Shown piece after piece: positions 37,196 through 48,931 of a stretch of DNA of 64,000 nucleotides (position 1 is its first letter; each line of letters begins with the position of its first letter). Below the pieces are notes generated by a model, which had not been told where the DNA came from, did no database searches, and worked only from the letters and a program-made list of their open reading frames with translations. Made by a program: the position numbers and the translations under genes. This stretch comes from Cenococcum geophilum 1.58 (taxonomy: Eukaryota > Ascomycota > Dothideomycetes > Gloniales > Gloniaceae): contig KV748220.1 in assembly GCA_001692895.1 (NCBI GenBank), positions 1,364,358 to 1,428,357 of the forward strand, in the 5' to 3' direction.

Positions 37196-37670
37196 TATAA
37201 AGAAGAGAACTATCTAGGTAGGGACTGTGGTCCTTTAAATATATAATACTGCGCCTAAGAAATACTTAGGTATATTAGTATATTAAATAATCTAAGTATA
37301 TAACGTTCTAATAGATCTTATAAATTCTACGTTCCAAACTTGTAACGTAATTAACTATATAACTTAGTTACCCCTTATCCTATAGTTTAACTGGTTCTAG
37401 CACCTCCCGTACTTCTACCGCTAGTCCGTTTATATCCCTCTTTAGTAGTTGTACTACTGCCGATATAAGGTCTATAACACTGTATTTATAGAGCCTTCGG
37501 CTTCCCTCCTTTTTAATATTACGAACCTTACGGAATACATTCTTTTTTTCTCTTCTTACTAACTGCTTTACTGACTACTTCTAACTAATTATAACTGACT
37601 GATTAATAGACAGATAGACAGACCGACTGCACTGTGACTTCCTATCTAAGAGTAGTCGTACCCTCCCACA
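37196..37670 (-). repeat. LTR of the B-minus element
   Basis: On the minus strand it starts TGTGGGAGGGTACGACTACTC. Its final part (37196-37290) matches the end of the 56869 LTR, while the first two thirds do not. The inner end is placed at the TATA before TTTAC by analogy with the plus-strand copy. Confidence 0.5.
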
Positions 37671-38290
37671 ATACTAAATCTATTTTGGTTTTAGTGTTAT
37701 AAACTTATACTAGAAGTATTATATATACTTATTAATAAACTAAATAAACTATAGAATATAGTATAGGCTATAATAAAACCAGTAAAACTATATAATAAGT
37801 GGTAAGTAAGGTTATATAATATTAAATATATTAAACGCGTTAAACGGATTAAATGTTATTAAGGCTTGCGTTTAATATAGATAATATATATACCTTACGT
37901 ATAAAGGGATTTCTTAGGTATATAGTTGTATATTTAAGGACCCTTAGTCCCTAACGTAAATAGTTCTCTCTTTATAGTAAAATCTATTAAGCACCTACTC
38001 TACTAGTTAGAGCTTGTTGTTTTACTTCTATCTATATACCTAGCCCATTACTAAGTCTACTGTAGTATATCCTATAAGACTTTGTTATATCTAGCTTTTC
38101 TAATATTTTTTCTAACGTTAGTATATAATAATGCTTATAGACTAGAGGATTTCTATAATTTTTTCATTAAAGGAATTAAATCCATAATCTCAATCGTTCC
38201 CTTAATAGTATTAGAAGTAAGAGATAATCTAAAATCCTTAATTTCTTAAACTCCGGAAGATATATCGTACGATATTATATAGATAGAAGA
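37671..38290 (+). mobile_element. Family B LTR and leader fragment, plus orientation
   Basis: The stretch 37895-38100 matches the LTR end and downstream leader of the plus-strand B element (ATTTCTTAGG, then ATATACCTAGCCCATTA). It faces the opposite way to the B-minus LTR beside it. No further domains follow before the RIP-altered block ends at about 38290, so this is a fragment. Confidence 0.45.
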
Positions 38291-38762
38291 TAACCTTAAA
38301 TGCAGTATAAAATGTTAGTGTGCCAAGAAATATTGGCAATACCGGTGTTTTATTGGTTCGTATTGGATAAGATTTGATTGGTGCCAGCACTGTTTTGGTG
38401 AGGACAAGCGTGTATGAGCCGTTCGCGTACACGAGCCGGCCGAGCCTTCTACCCGTAACTAAGTCGCAGATAGTATACGAGAGAGTATAGAAGGCAATAG
38501 AATTGATTTAAAAAGAAGATAATGCTTAAAATTTAGCAGCTTGTACAGGCTTTAGACCAGTAATAATATTGGACCGGTGCAAACTGAAGGGGAACCGCTT
38601 GGCTGAGATTCGAGGTGTCGGTTTAAAATCTCGTTTAGAAATGCGAGTTGGCTAAAGCAAGAATAAATAATATATAGTACAATAAAACTTTTGTGTCCAC
38701 AAAATTGCCCGCTGTGAGTGAACTTCCTGTGTGTATTTTTCAAACAAAAACTAATTAAATAA
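38291..38762. other. Transition sequence, no gene seen
   Basis: Base composition changes here from AT-rich RIP-altered sequence to ordinary sequence with CA and TG present. Two short open frames on the minus strand have no recognisable content. I see nothing else. Confidence 0.5.
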
Positions 38763-38905
38763 CAGTGGCTCAGTGGTACAGCGTCTGTGAGTAAATGTCA
38801 ATCTGTGTTCATCACAGCCTAACCCATTTTAGCACTCGTAGAATCTCGCGTTATGAGAAGATCCCCGGCTCGATTCCGGGAGCGGGCACGTCCCTTTTTT
38901 GTTGT
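38763..38905 (+). ncRNA. tRNA-like Pol III unit (tRNA pseudogene or SINE head)
   Basis: An A-box-like TGGCTCAGTGG at 38766-38776 and a B-box-like GGCTCGATTCC at 38867-38877 are followed by a run of six Ts at 38895-38900, a Pol III stop. The B box lies in a perfect T-arm (CCCGG / CTCGATT / CCGGG). The spacing of 100 bp between boxes is much longer than in a plain tRNA, and the bases before the A box do not pair with AGCGGGC after the T-arm. It is therefore not an intact tRNA gene: either a decayed tRNA with a long intron or the head of a tRNA-derived SINE. Confidence 0.45.
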
Positions 38906-39018
38906 TTGGTTTGGTCTGTGTTAGCGTTAAGTTTTTAGCAAAAAATCATTTTTGGGGTGGTCTAGCAATTTCCTATGAACTTCTAGCAGCTTTGAAGTTT
39001 GAAGCTACAAGTTACAAT

Positions 39019-39860
39019 ACAGTCATCGACGAAATATCGGTAACTCGCTTAGAGCCGAACGTCGCGCGTTACCCACCCTCTTAAAACGATATACCCCCCA
39101 TAACTTTACCAATATACCTTTATACTTTATAGATAGGGCCTTATTTTATAGCTCTTTACTAAAGCTATAAAACGAGCCCCTATTTACATAATTTAGAGCT
39201 ATATTGGTAGGACTGTAGGGGGTAGAGCCGAATATTGCGTATTACCTACCGTAATAAAACGATTTACCCCTTATAACTTTATCAATATACCTTTATATTT
39301 TATAAATAGGGCCTTCTTTTATAGCCCTTTACTAGGCCTATAAAACAAGCCCCTATTTATATAAATTAGAGCTATATTAGTAGGACTATTGGGGGTATTA
39401 TAGGGTACTAGTTTTTGGGGCGGGGTAGCTAAAATTAGTCAGCGCAGAGCCTCAATTCAAAATTTCACAACTTTAGTAAAACAACCCCCACAGCTCCGCT
39501 AATATAGCTTTATATTTTGGAAATAAAGTTTTATTTTATAGCTTTAGAATAAAGCTATAACATTAGCTATTATTTATATAAATTAAAGCTATGTTGGTAA
39601 AGTTATGAGGGGTATATTATTTTAAAAGGGCAGGTAATACGCGACATTCGGCTTTACCCCCTACAGTCCTACTATAATAGCTCTAAATTATATAAATAGG
39701 GGCTCGTTTTATAGCTTTAGTAAAGAGCTATAAAATAAGGCCCTATCTATAAAGTATAAAGGTATATTGGTAAAGTTATGGGGGGTATATCGTTTTAAGA
39801 GGGTGGGTAACGCGCGACGTTCGGCTCTAAGCGAGTTACCGATATTTTGTCGATGACTGT
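39019..39860. repeat. 842-bp inverted repeat with arms of about 225 bp
   Basis: ACAGTCATCGAC at 39019 and its inverse ending at 39860 open two arms that agree at nearly every base for more than 200 bp, including GTTACCCACCCTC and ATAGGGCCTTATTTTATAGC. The middle (39246-39619) holds further copies of a roughly 145-bp, itself palindromic, unit running from CCCCxxATAACTTTACCAATATA to TATTGGTAGGACTGTAGGGGG. This looks like a foldback or MITE-type element in non-RIP sequence. Confidence 0.8.
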
Positions 39861-40324
39861 ACAGCTCTGTGCGAGATTTCAAATTCGCTACGCGCATCCA
39901 ATCTCGCCTGATTGCCACCAACTGTACATAGTAATTGTAGCGAAGCCGTATGCTTGGCTGCAAGAACTTCAGCTGTTCGCGATCGGCCTTCCTCCGCAGT
40001 GTCGTGATCTTTGTCAAATATCGTAAGGTTTCCACCCGTACGATACTGCCAAATTTCATCGGCAATTGCAGGGACAGCGTTGTATTCGCGTTTTGGCAGA
40101 GGCATAGGCAAAAGAGGAAGCGTATGTCGAGGAAGCGTACGTCAGGCAAGTTCTGAGTTGCTTAAATTTTGATTCCCCTGGCCAACCTGGGCGATTCCCA
40201 GGGCAACCAAAAAGGTCCTTGCGTGTAGCCATAGCCGTTCGCTACAATTACTATGTACAGTTGGTGGCAATCAGGCGAGATTGGATGCGCGTAGCGAATT
40301 TGAAATCTCGCACAGAGCTGTACA
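39858..40324. repeat. Second inverted repeat, arms of about 92 bp
   Basis: GTACAGCTCTGTGCGAGATT at 39859 is mirrored by a copy ending at 40323. The arms carry CGCTACGCGCATCCAATCTCG and ACTGTACATAGTAATTGTAGC. It touches the inverted repeat on its left and shares its last bases with the one on its right. Confidence 0.8.
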
Positions 40325-40712
40325 GCGATGTTCACGACCAGCTTCACCCCCCCCTTTAGCGAGCGCTGCGAGATTTCAAATTCGCTACGCGCATCCAATC
40401 TCGCTTGATTGCCGCCAGCTGTACATAGTAATTGTAGCGAAGCCGTATGCTTGGCTGCAAGAACGTCGCGATCCCGCAGTGTCGTGATCTTCATCAGATA
40501 TCATGAGGTTTCCACCCGTATGATATTGCTAATTTCATCGACCTCTCTGCAGGGCAACCAAAAAGGTCCTTGCGTGTGGCCACAGCCGTTCGCTACAGGT
40601 ACTACGTACAGCTAGTGGCAATCAAGCGAGGTTGGATGCGCGTAGCGAATTTGAAATCTCGCAGCGCTCGCTAAAGGGGGGGGGTGAAGCTGGTCGTGAA
40701 CATCGCTGTACA
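40319..40712. repeat. Third inverted repeat, arms of about 125 bp
   Basis: The arms start TGTACAGCGATGTTCACGAC and include a C8/G9 run and the same 90-bp core as the neighbouring inverted repeat. The core therefore occurs four times between 39860 and 40670, alternately forward and reverse. Confidence 0.8.
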
Positions 40713-41525
40713 CTAGGGTGTGGAGAAAAGCTAGACCGGCGGAGGAAGATAACGACCGAGGAAAAACGGAAATGGATGGGCACGACAGGTACCCAGGTGA
40801 GTACCATCTGTAACGGGACCCTCGTTTTGCTCGAAGATAGAAGCATGCAGATAAGGGAGATTTACTATAACGCCACTAGAGGGATTTCACAGGCTCAAAC
40901 AACATTATACTTATATACACCTTATAGAATACAGCCGGAGAATTATAAAGAATAGTCATATGAAACTTGCTAGCAAACTAATAGCAAACGACGCGCTAGT
41001 TATGCCAGTATAAAACACCTAAAATGGCTCTAAAGCTCTATTACTAGTAGTATAATTATTATGAATAGCCCTTGAAGCCCTTCAAGCTTATATATACGAA
41101 TGGTGCTTTTCGCGATCGGTTTTCTCACCGCACAGCCTCGCCTCCAAGTTTTAGACGGCCACCCGGGAGGCAGGGATACAAACTTTGGTACATCTGGTAG
41201 CCCTTCCTATGTGGGCTTGCATTATGACAAATCAATTGAGTCTCGAAGGAAAGCTTAGCCTCCGGTTTAATGGTGATACGTACAAATCTTCACTTGCCAT
41301 TTTGCATGTGATCATACTTCCTCCAAGAGCCCCGCGGAAATTCAGGGAAAGAGACTGGGTTGCCGTCGGCTATTCTTTTTGAGTGGTCCAAGCTGACCCT
41401 CGGTATAATGCGGTAACCCGCTTCCAAGCGACGTCGCAGTCCATCCCTACTGACAACTGTTTACAGAACTTTAAAATTCCAATACTTCAATATTCAGCAT
41501 TTCACTTTAGATTGCATACCTAAAC
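40713..41525. other. Intergenic, upstream of the acyl-CoA dehydrogenase gene
   Basis: About 0.8 kb before the start codon at 41526. The promoter must lie here, but I see no element I can name with confidence. Short open frames at 40632-40955 and 41185-41382 have no recognisable content. Confidence 0.4.
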
Positions 41526-43054
41526 ATGGCTTCAATATCGAGAGCTCTACGACCACTAGCACGTGCTGCTGCTTCCACCTCTAGGACTTCGCGAACTGCA
41601 ATTCCCAAAGCAGCCGCGCAGTAAATCTTCCTTCCACCAAACCGTTACATCTCCAAAACACTCCAATTCTAACGCTACTTTCCATACAGGATACGGTGTC
41701 TCTCTTCCACTCAGCCACGCCGGACGGTCGACATCACCGACTTACCTCCAACACCTATAACCCACCTCTCCGAAACCGAATCGTTAATGGCGGACCAAGT
41801 GTCCAAATTCTCACAAGAAGTGATTTTACCGAAAGTCCGCGACATGGACGAAGCGGAAAGCATGGACCCGGCAATCGTCGAGCAGTTATTTGAACAGGGA
41901 CTTATGGGAATTGAGATTCCGGAGGAATACGGTGGTGCTGGCATGAACTTTACCGCAGCGATTGTTGCGATTGAGGAGCTAGCGAGGGTAGATCCGAGCG
42001 TGAGCGTTATGGCAGATGTCCACAATACGCTATGTAATACAGCAATTCTAAAGTATGCAAGCGAGCGGCTGAAGAAGGAATGGTTGCCGAAGTTGGCAAC
42101 GAACACAGTTGGTGAGCCCTAGAGGTCATGGAATGAGGTTGTGGGTGGTAAGACTGACTTTGCTACAGGATCTTTCTGCCTTTCTGAGCCGGTTTCGGGA
42201 TCAGACGCTTTTGCTCTTGCCACTAAAGCCACAAAGACGGATACAGGATACAGGATCAACGGGGGCAAGATGTGGATAACGAACAGCATGGAGGCTAACC
42301 TCTTCATCGTTTTTGCCAACCTTGACCCAAGCAGGGGCTACAAAGGCATCTCGGCCTTCTTGGTCGAGAAAGGAACGCCCGGCTTCTCGATTGCGAAAAA
42401 GGAGAAGAAACTCGGTATCAAGGCTAGCAGCACGTGCGTCCTCAACTTTGACGATGTCGAGATTCCTAAGGAGAACCTGCTGGGTGAGGAGGGTCAAGGG
42501 TATAAATACGCAATCAGTCTTCTAAACGAGGGACGGATTGGTATTGCAGCGCAGATGACTGGGTTGGCGCTAGGAGCATTTGAGAATGCTGCTGGGTAAG
42601 TTTCTACTATTTCAGACTTTATTTTACACGAAACGGAACGAGTGCTCTGCTTTGAGCTGTTGGAATTATTTGCTGATAGCGGATTAGCTACGTCTGGAAC
42701 GACCGAAGGCAGTTCGGCAAGCTCGTCGGCGAATTCCAAGGCATGCAGCACCAGATGGCACAAGCCTGGACGGAACTCTGCTCCGCGCGCGCTCTCGTCT
42801 ACAACGCCGCTCGTAAGAAGGAAGCCGGTGAGGACTTTGTCCAAGATGCTGCTATGGCTAAACTTCTCGCGTCTCAGGTAGCGGGTAAGATTTCCGGTCA
42901 GGCTGTTGAGTGGATGGGTGGCATGGGCTTCGTGAGAGAGGGATTGGCCGAGAAATACTTCAGGGACAGCAAGATCGGTGCAATCTATGAGGGTACGAGT
43001 AATATCCAGTTGACCACGATTGCGAAGTTGTTGCAGAAGACTTATACGAGGTGA
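41526..43054 (+). CDS. Mitochondrial short/branched-chain-type acyl-CoA dehydrogenase
   Basis: Exons 41526-41620, 41690-42111, 42169-42595 and 42688-43054 join in frame to 436 residues; the introns (69, 57 and 92 bp) are GT..AG. The start is the first ATG and opens a presequence rich in Arg, Ser and Ala ([18 protein letters not shown]), typical of mitochondrial import. The mature part has the whole family pattern: EEYGGAG and the [13 protein letters not shown] helix, FAD-binding [15 protein letters not shown] (from about residue 175), [48 protein letters not shown] and MGGMGF...[16 protein letters not shown], whose Glu (residue 416) is the expected catalytic base. Known role of the family: FAD-dependent alpha,beta-dehydrogenation of acyl-CoA in the matrix, passing electrons to ETF. 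It is closest in motif order and length to animal ACADSB, so 2-methylbutyryl-CoA or short straight chains are likely substrates. It appears intact, with none of the RIP seen on either side. Confidence 0.93.
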
Positions 43055-44349
43055 GGTGAAGGGAGAGCGACAAGCTTTATTTGATAGACTGTACGGATTT
43101 TGGAAAATTCATTCATGGCTGAAGAAATGATTGATTATTGAGAAGAAAATGAAGTGCAACGAAGAGTAACTGGACGGGTAATAGAAGACATTTAGTCCTC
43201 AACACCACGGCATGTTTATATAACCTCGGCCTTGAATGCCAATCACAGTATATCTACCTCTGTCTAATACCCATAGCCAAGTGAAATCAAATTTACATGT
43301 GCAGTATCTATACCTGAAGAGCGTGTATATTCATGCTTGATTTTATTTTACCAGAACTGGCTAAAACACTACGATACAATTTCATTAAATAGTATACAGA
43401 TAACTCTATAGCATTGAACAACCCCTGACCAAGCCATCACAAGCTAGCGTAACAGATTCGCACAAGTTCCCTGCATATATCTCGCTCTGGAAGTACTCAC
43501 TCGCTTATCAAACTGCCAATTGCGACGCCCTGCCCATCATCATGGCTTCCCTGCACGGAAGCCTCAAGATACCAGCCGTTAGCGAATCTGCATGACTCTA
43601 GAATCACCTGCTTGCACAATGTTCCTCGGTTGCAAAATGCGTGGCGCTTTGAATCAGCGTACCAGTGGGCCTTTGCTCCTTCCAAGGCTGGCGTGAGGCG
43701 TCGTACTGCAGATCTCCATAAGACCAATGTGACACCATGCAGTGGCCCCAGTGGCTGCAGCTTTTCGTTGTGGAGAAAATTGCACCAGCAACTTTTCTCA
43801 TCACAGCGGCCGCCCGGAGCACGACGGGTTCGTGGCAGCCGGATATTCCTGTCCACGCAGGCGGCGTGATCTTGTCGCGCTTTCATTGTTCCTTTTCTGC
43901 CCGACGCGTCGACGAGTACCACATCATGGTCGTGAGACCGCCCGCCCTACCCTCTTCCAAGCTTCCGAGTGCACACTAAGCCTGCATGAAGCTTGCAGTG
44001 CTCCACTCTCCGCTCAGCCTGGCTGTCCCGAAAAATTGGCGCGATAAAAAAAAAAGATCCGTTGCTCACCATATTTTTTCCTTGGCCTTGCTGTATTCCT
44101 TCATTTCCTACAATGACTGACTGACTGGTTATCAGCGTGTTTCACCAGTCGCCTTATTGTTATTCTGTCTGTTTACGTTAAACTTGAATGCTCTAACAGC
44201 TCGTTTGCTCTGCGCACTCCACGTTTTCCACAGACCGCCGAAACATGTCCTCGTGGCATGCCGATGCCCACACATTACTTTTTTCCCGAACCAATCTACT
44301 CGGGCTCCACAGCTAACACCCGGATTCTGACTCTACACCATAAACACTC
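43055..44349. other. Intergenic region between the two genes
   Basis: It begins with the 3' UTR of the dehydrogenase gene. Overlapping open frames on both strands at 43497-44047 have no recognisable domain and mutually exclude one another. The last part, with pyrimidine-rich stretches, probably holds the promoter and 5' UTR of the next gene. Confidence 0.4.
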
Positions 44350-47300
44350 ATGGCTGCCCAAGACACAGCTTCTGTTTTCATGGCCACCATGGAGCAGCTC
44401 ATCACCGCCGAGGCCACGCCAATGGACCGCTCTATAGCGAGCATGCCTAGCATGCCCAAAAGGAACAGCTTCATGAGCAGGAGCTTCACAATGGAGCATT
44501 CACATCCAGATATCGAGCTCTCTCTCCTACCGGCTTCACGCTCCTCCGTCATCTCCACCACCTCAGACGATGAAGCAACCCCACAGCTCACAAATTGGGC
44601 ATACATCTCCCTCATCAAAAACCAGCGAAACTATTTCCGCGAAGGGCTCAAGCTCGAAAAGCTAACCAGCGGTGAGCAACGCGCTTCAGTTGCTGCTCTC
44701 CGCCGACTGGCCTTCCGCCTCGCTGTCAACATCACAGTTAAGGAAACCCGGATAGCGAAATCGGCCCGCCAACTTGCCCTATCGCGAAAGAAAGAGTATC
44801 TCTCCGGTAAAAGCGCGGAAGCTCGAATAGAACAGCTAACTCAGTCACTTGAGTACCACGAGAAGAGAAATCGCGAGATCCTGGAGAGCCTGGAACAAAC
44901 AGCTATGCTGACGTTACAATGTGTGTATCCCCTTTCTTCCCAGCAATTCAACAGACTATCACTATTTCCTACACATATTTCGAATTTCTAGGAAACAAAA
45001 CTAACCACTATCTTCTCATCCACGACAGACTCCACCGCGAGCCCAGCATCCCCTCGCTACTCTCTTCCCGCAACTGTACGACCCCTCTCCCCACCCCCTT
45101 CCCCACCAACAAAAATCTCAAGTTTGGCACTTCAGCGCCCTCGAACGCCTCGATCGCCGGCTTATACGCCATCATCATCCAAGACATGGGACAACCCCAA
45201 TATAACTTCCAGGCCTACTCCCCCCAAGCGCCCCAGCACCGAAGTAATAGATATTCGCACGTCGAACGAACGGCTGATAAAGGCTAAGCGGGATTCCGAC
45301 CATGCCCTACTGGTTTGTCGGAACAGGATTGAAGCTCTGCAGGCGGACTGCCTGCGCAGCAAAGAGTCGGCACGTGCATTGGAGGTACACCGGACGGGGC
45401 TGGAAGAGGATATTCGGGACTACAAATCACGCGTCTCGGCCCTCCAGACATCCAGGGCTGCTGTGGAACAAACTCTGCGGGCAACGCAACTCAAACTTGA
45501 GAATTCTACAAGGTCGGAGGCGGAGCTCCGCGTAGAACTGGAGCTCAAGGGCCGGGAGATTGAGCAGCTGGAGGAAATCAGCAGATTGAGTCAAGACAAT
45601 GTAGATGTGCTGAAGGAGTCAAAGATAATGCTTGAGGAGGAAGTTCGGAATCGCAATTCCCAGATCGAGCGGCTGGAGATATCGATGACGGCCTTGGACG
45701 GTGAGGTTAAGGATCTGCTGGATAAACAGGACGTTGCTGAAAACTATGAGGCCGAGTTACAGGCCAAGTTGACGGCAAATGAGAGCCAACGCGGGGCAAT
45801 GATACAGCAACTCGAGAACAGCATGGCAAATGTTGTAGCTTTGGAGAAATCGGTAATGTCCTTCGAGGAGCAGATTCAGGAGTACAATGCCCGGATGAAT
45901 TCACTCGAGGAGTCGGCATTCGGGCTTGGTAATGAGCTACGGAGTACCCAGGAGCTCAAAGTGCAGGCCGAACAAGAATTGGTGGCAGTACAGTTGTCGG
46001 TATCGGAACTGGAGTCAAGCCTGCGATCTGCTACAGAGACAAATGCGAACTTGCAAGCAGATATAGAGGACGTCCGCAGAAGCAAAGCTGAGCTCGAGCT
46101 CGATTTGGAATCCACGCAGGAAAAGGCTACCGTCGAAGCTGAAGCTAAGGAGTCGTTGCAGCGTGAGTTCAACTCTCTTCAGGTCCTGATGTCCGGTCTG
46201 GAGGACGAGTTACGGACTGCCCATGAGAGAATATACACCTTCGAGCAGCCAGACCCGGAGATCGAGAGAGAACTGGAGGATTTGAGAACATCCAAGGCAT
46301 CCCTGGAACAACAATTGGAGGCACTCCAGCAGTCGTCTTCAGGCCTGCAAGATGATCTTCAAATCACTCTAGAAAAACTGAGCTTGATGGAAGCCTCCAC
46401 GATGGAGCTTCAGTTTAAACTACAAGACTCCGAATCCTCAAAGCTCGAGCTTCAGTCCAAACTCCAGAGCTCCGAGGCCTCCATGGCTGATCTTCTGTCA
46501 ATGTTGCGAGACTCCGAAACTTCTACAGGTGATCTCCAAACCAAGCTTCAAGAGTATGAAGCTTCCACAGCCGAGCTTCTGGCCAAGCTCCAAAACTCCG
46601 ATACCTCCGCTGCCGAGCTTCAATCTAAGCTACAAGAGTATGAGGCATCTACTGTCGAGCTCCAATCCAAGCTTCAAGGCTCCGAAACTTCCACACTAGA
46701 GCTCCAATCCAAGCTCCAGGACTCCGAATCCTCTACAGTTGACCTAATATCCAAGCTTCAAAATTCCGAAGCCTCAACGGTTGAGCTTCAGTCTAGGCTC
46801 CAAGAGTGTGAGGCATCCACGCTTGAACTTCAATCCAAACTCCAGGAATCCGAAGCATCTACCCTTGAGCTTCGATCTAAGCTTCAGGCCTCCGAAGTCT
46901 CGAAGGCTGAGCTCCAAAATGAAGTTCAGAGCGCACAACAGGCTAAATCCAAGGTTGAAGAGCAACTCCGGAATGCCCTCGAATCCAAAGCGTCCCTCGA
47001 AAGCGGTCTGCACAGTGCAAATTCCCGCCTCAATGTTGCCGAAACAGCAGAGCTCGACCTTCAAGCCAAGCTCTCCGTCGCCGATGTTGAGATCCAGGAA
47101 TTACGTCGGACAAATGCCAATCTTGAGGATTCCGAACGACATATGACTGCAACATTGAATGTCGCGGAGAACGAACTTGAGGTTTTAAAACGCGCCAATG
47201 AAGAGCTGGAGGCTTTTCTCAACCAGGCTGAGCAGGAGATGGCGGCTGCTGAGGCTTCTACCTCTGAGTGTGAAAGACGGCTTGACTTGTTCCTCGATGA

Positions 47301-48398
47301 ATCCAATGCCAAAATGTCTGCTGCGCAGCAATCGAAAATCAAGTACAAGCGCCGACTCATCACCAGTGGGAAAGAGCTAGCAACTCTTAAAACCGAAAAC
47401 AGCAGCTTACAATCTCAAATCGAACAGAAGGATCACGATATCAAGAATTTGAAGAGCATTGAGAGTCAACTACAGGCTGAGCTGAGCTCTAAGAACACAA
47501 CTATCGAAGAACTGCAGACGAGGAAGAGCGATTTCAGTGCTAGTATGAGTGAGATTGAAGAAGAGCTCCGCATGCTACGCGAAACAAAGAAGACATTCGA
47601 GACAGTTGTTCAGACTCTTCAAGAGAAGGCAACTAATCTGAATGTGCCAGCTGAGGTGGAGCAGCCTGCTGAAATTGCTGAAACGGCTGAATCGTCAGAA
47701 AAAGAGGATTTCGATGGCTTCATACCGTCGCCAATGGTGCAACGGATCCTGCGTAGTCGCGCGGATACATTAACCGGCGAGCCAAGGTCGTCGAGGTCAC
47801 GGCCAATGAGCCAATGCACGTCTGTGACAAACGGTGATGATTGGAATAGTTGGGCACTAGAGATTGAACGGGTCAGAATGCTGAGGGATGAGACAGCCAT
47901 GCAGCTGAAGGGAATGGAGAAGGTCAAGTCGGCATTGAAAAAGACTTTGAAGGCTAGCGAGGCAGAGCTGGAGCGGCTAGAGAAGAAGTCGAGACCGTGA
48001 GTCATCCTAAGCTCCTGCATCATGAGGTATTAAATTGAGACTAACCGTTATCCAGAAACAGTAAAGCCCCCTCCGATAAGAAGGGAAAATCTCCCTTCTC
48101 CCCCTCACCAGATAGGCCCGCAACGAGCGACGGCTGCCGAACACTAAACTCGGTTGTCGCCGTTGATCCGGACACAAGAACCTGGACTAGTCCAAAGAGC
48201 AACCCAGGGTCTGACAGCGGCACCAAAACTCCACAGAGGCCAAGCACAGCGAATCGGCTTGGCATGATGGGCAGCTTCAAGAGGAGCCCTTCAACTCTCA
48301 AACTCGAGGCTAGCACGCTCACTCACGAGCGGAGGAGTTGGAGCACAATGTTAAAACACGCGTTTACTCCAAGTAGGAAGTTGCAGGTTGAACGATGA
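44350..48398 (+). CDS. Long coiled-coil protein with 14-residue repeats (1306 aa)
   Basis: Exons 44350-44922, 44992-47996 and 48056-48398. Intron 1 (44923-44991) ends TTTCTAG. Intron 2 has GTGAGT, a CTAAC branch site and CCAG, and removes an apparent stop just after 47996. Residues 1-80 are low-complexity Ser/Thr/Met-rich. Residues 83-190 form an ordered segment (WAYISLIKNQRNYFREGLKLEKL) that turns into a coiled coil. Residues 192-270 are Pro/Ser/Thr-rich and likely disordered. A long parallel-type coiled coil runs from about 274 to 1100, with thirteen 14-residue repeats at 660-841. A conserved-looking segment (WNSWALEIERVRMLRDETAM) precedes a basic, Ser/Pro-rich tail encoded by exon 3. No signal peptide, membrane span or motor domain is seen. 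This fits a cytoskeletal, spindle-pole, septal or Golgi tether type of protein, but I do not recognise the family. Confidence 0.85.
46396..46941 (+). repeat. 42-bp coding tandem repeat, 13 units
   Basis: Each unit encodes 14 residues of the pattern STxELQSKLQxSEA, i.e. two heptads, so the coiled-coil register is kept whatever the unit number. Synonymous variation between units is high, so the array is old rather than freshly expanded. Confidence 0.9.
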
Positions 48399-48931
48399 TG
48401 GTATGTGATATGAATGGACGCAATATGACATTTCTTGTACAATGGGTGGGTGGTTACTTTGTCGCAGGAAGGCCAGCCATCGGATTCTACGACAAGGCGT
48501 TTATGGGAATAGGAGGACCGCGCATAGCGATGATGCGCGAAATACAATCGGTTTTAAGACGTGCACTCCCTTGGTATAGAGGGCAATTCCCTGAATGAAG
48601 AATGGACGGAAAGAGACGGAAAGGACTAAAGAGAGGCAGTCACCTCGTGTTTGCATGCCAAGGCCTTATTGTAGTCAACTGTAGAAATTCTATCTCAATA
48701 TCAACTATGTGTATTTGGAAAAGTCGGACTGCAGCATCACGTCCCCCTACAGAAAACACATGCGCTAGCATACTACCATGCATATTAAATTTATATCCAC
48801 TGTACAATGAGGCTTACTTTTCATTCCGAACGACGCCTAGGTATCCTGAAGTAGTGTCGATCGGTAGTCCGTGCACCGATGAGTAAGTAAAGAATGAGGA
48901 CTCTGTCTATTCAAACTATGAAGAAAAGAAG
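48399..48931. other. 3' flank of the coiled-coil gene, no further gene seen
   Basis: It contains the 3' UTR of the upstream gene. Open frames of 60-95 codons on both strands overlap each other and have no recognisable content. Confidence 0.4.

Larger units (their letters stand above)
29939..37670 (-). mobile_element. Ty3/gypsy fossil, family B, minus-strand copy
   Basis: It aligns over long stretches with the plus-strand B element at 56869. On the minus strand: an LTR (37670 to about 37196) starting TGTGGGAGGGTACG, gag (37.1-34.7 kb, interrupted by composite copy 2, then down to about 33.4 kb), protease and spacer to about 31.6 kb, reverse transcriptase about 31.4-30.5 kb and RNase H to 29.94 kb, where element D starts. 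Integrase and a second LTR are absent here; they may have been carried beyond D. A solo LTR lies at 31392-31622. The copy is broken very many times and is among the most RIP-altered sequence in the window. Confidence 0.75.

Noticed and set aside
38763-38905. Functional intron-containing tRNA gene
   Set aside because: The bases before the A box cannot pair with those after the T-arm, so no acceptor stem forms.
39709-40149. 146-codon minus frame and its neighbours at 39836-40846
   Set aside because: The frames fall in the arms of the inverted repeats and repeat one another in both directions; no domain is visible.
43497-43922. 141-codon minus-strand frame between the two genes
   Set aside because: It overlaps plus-strand frames of similar length, with no recognisable motif and no supporting splice or start signals.
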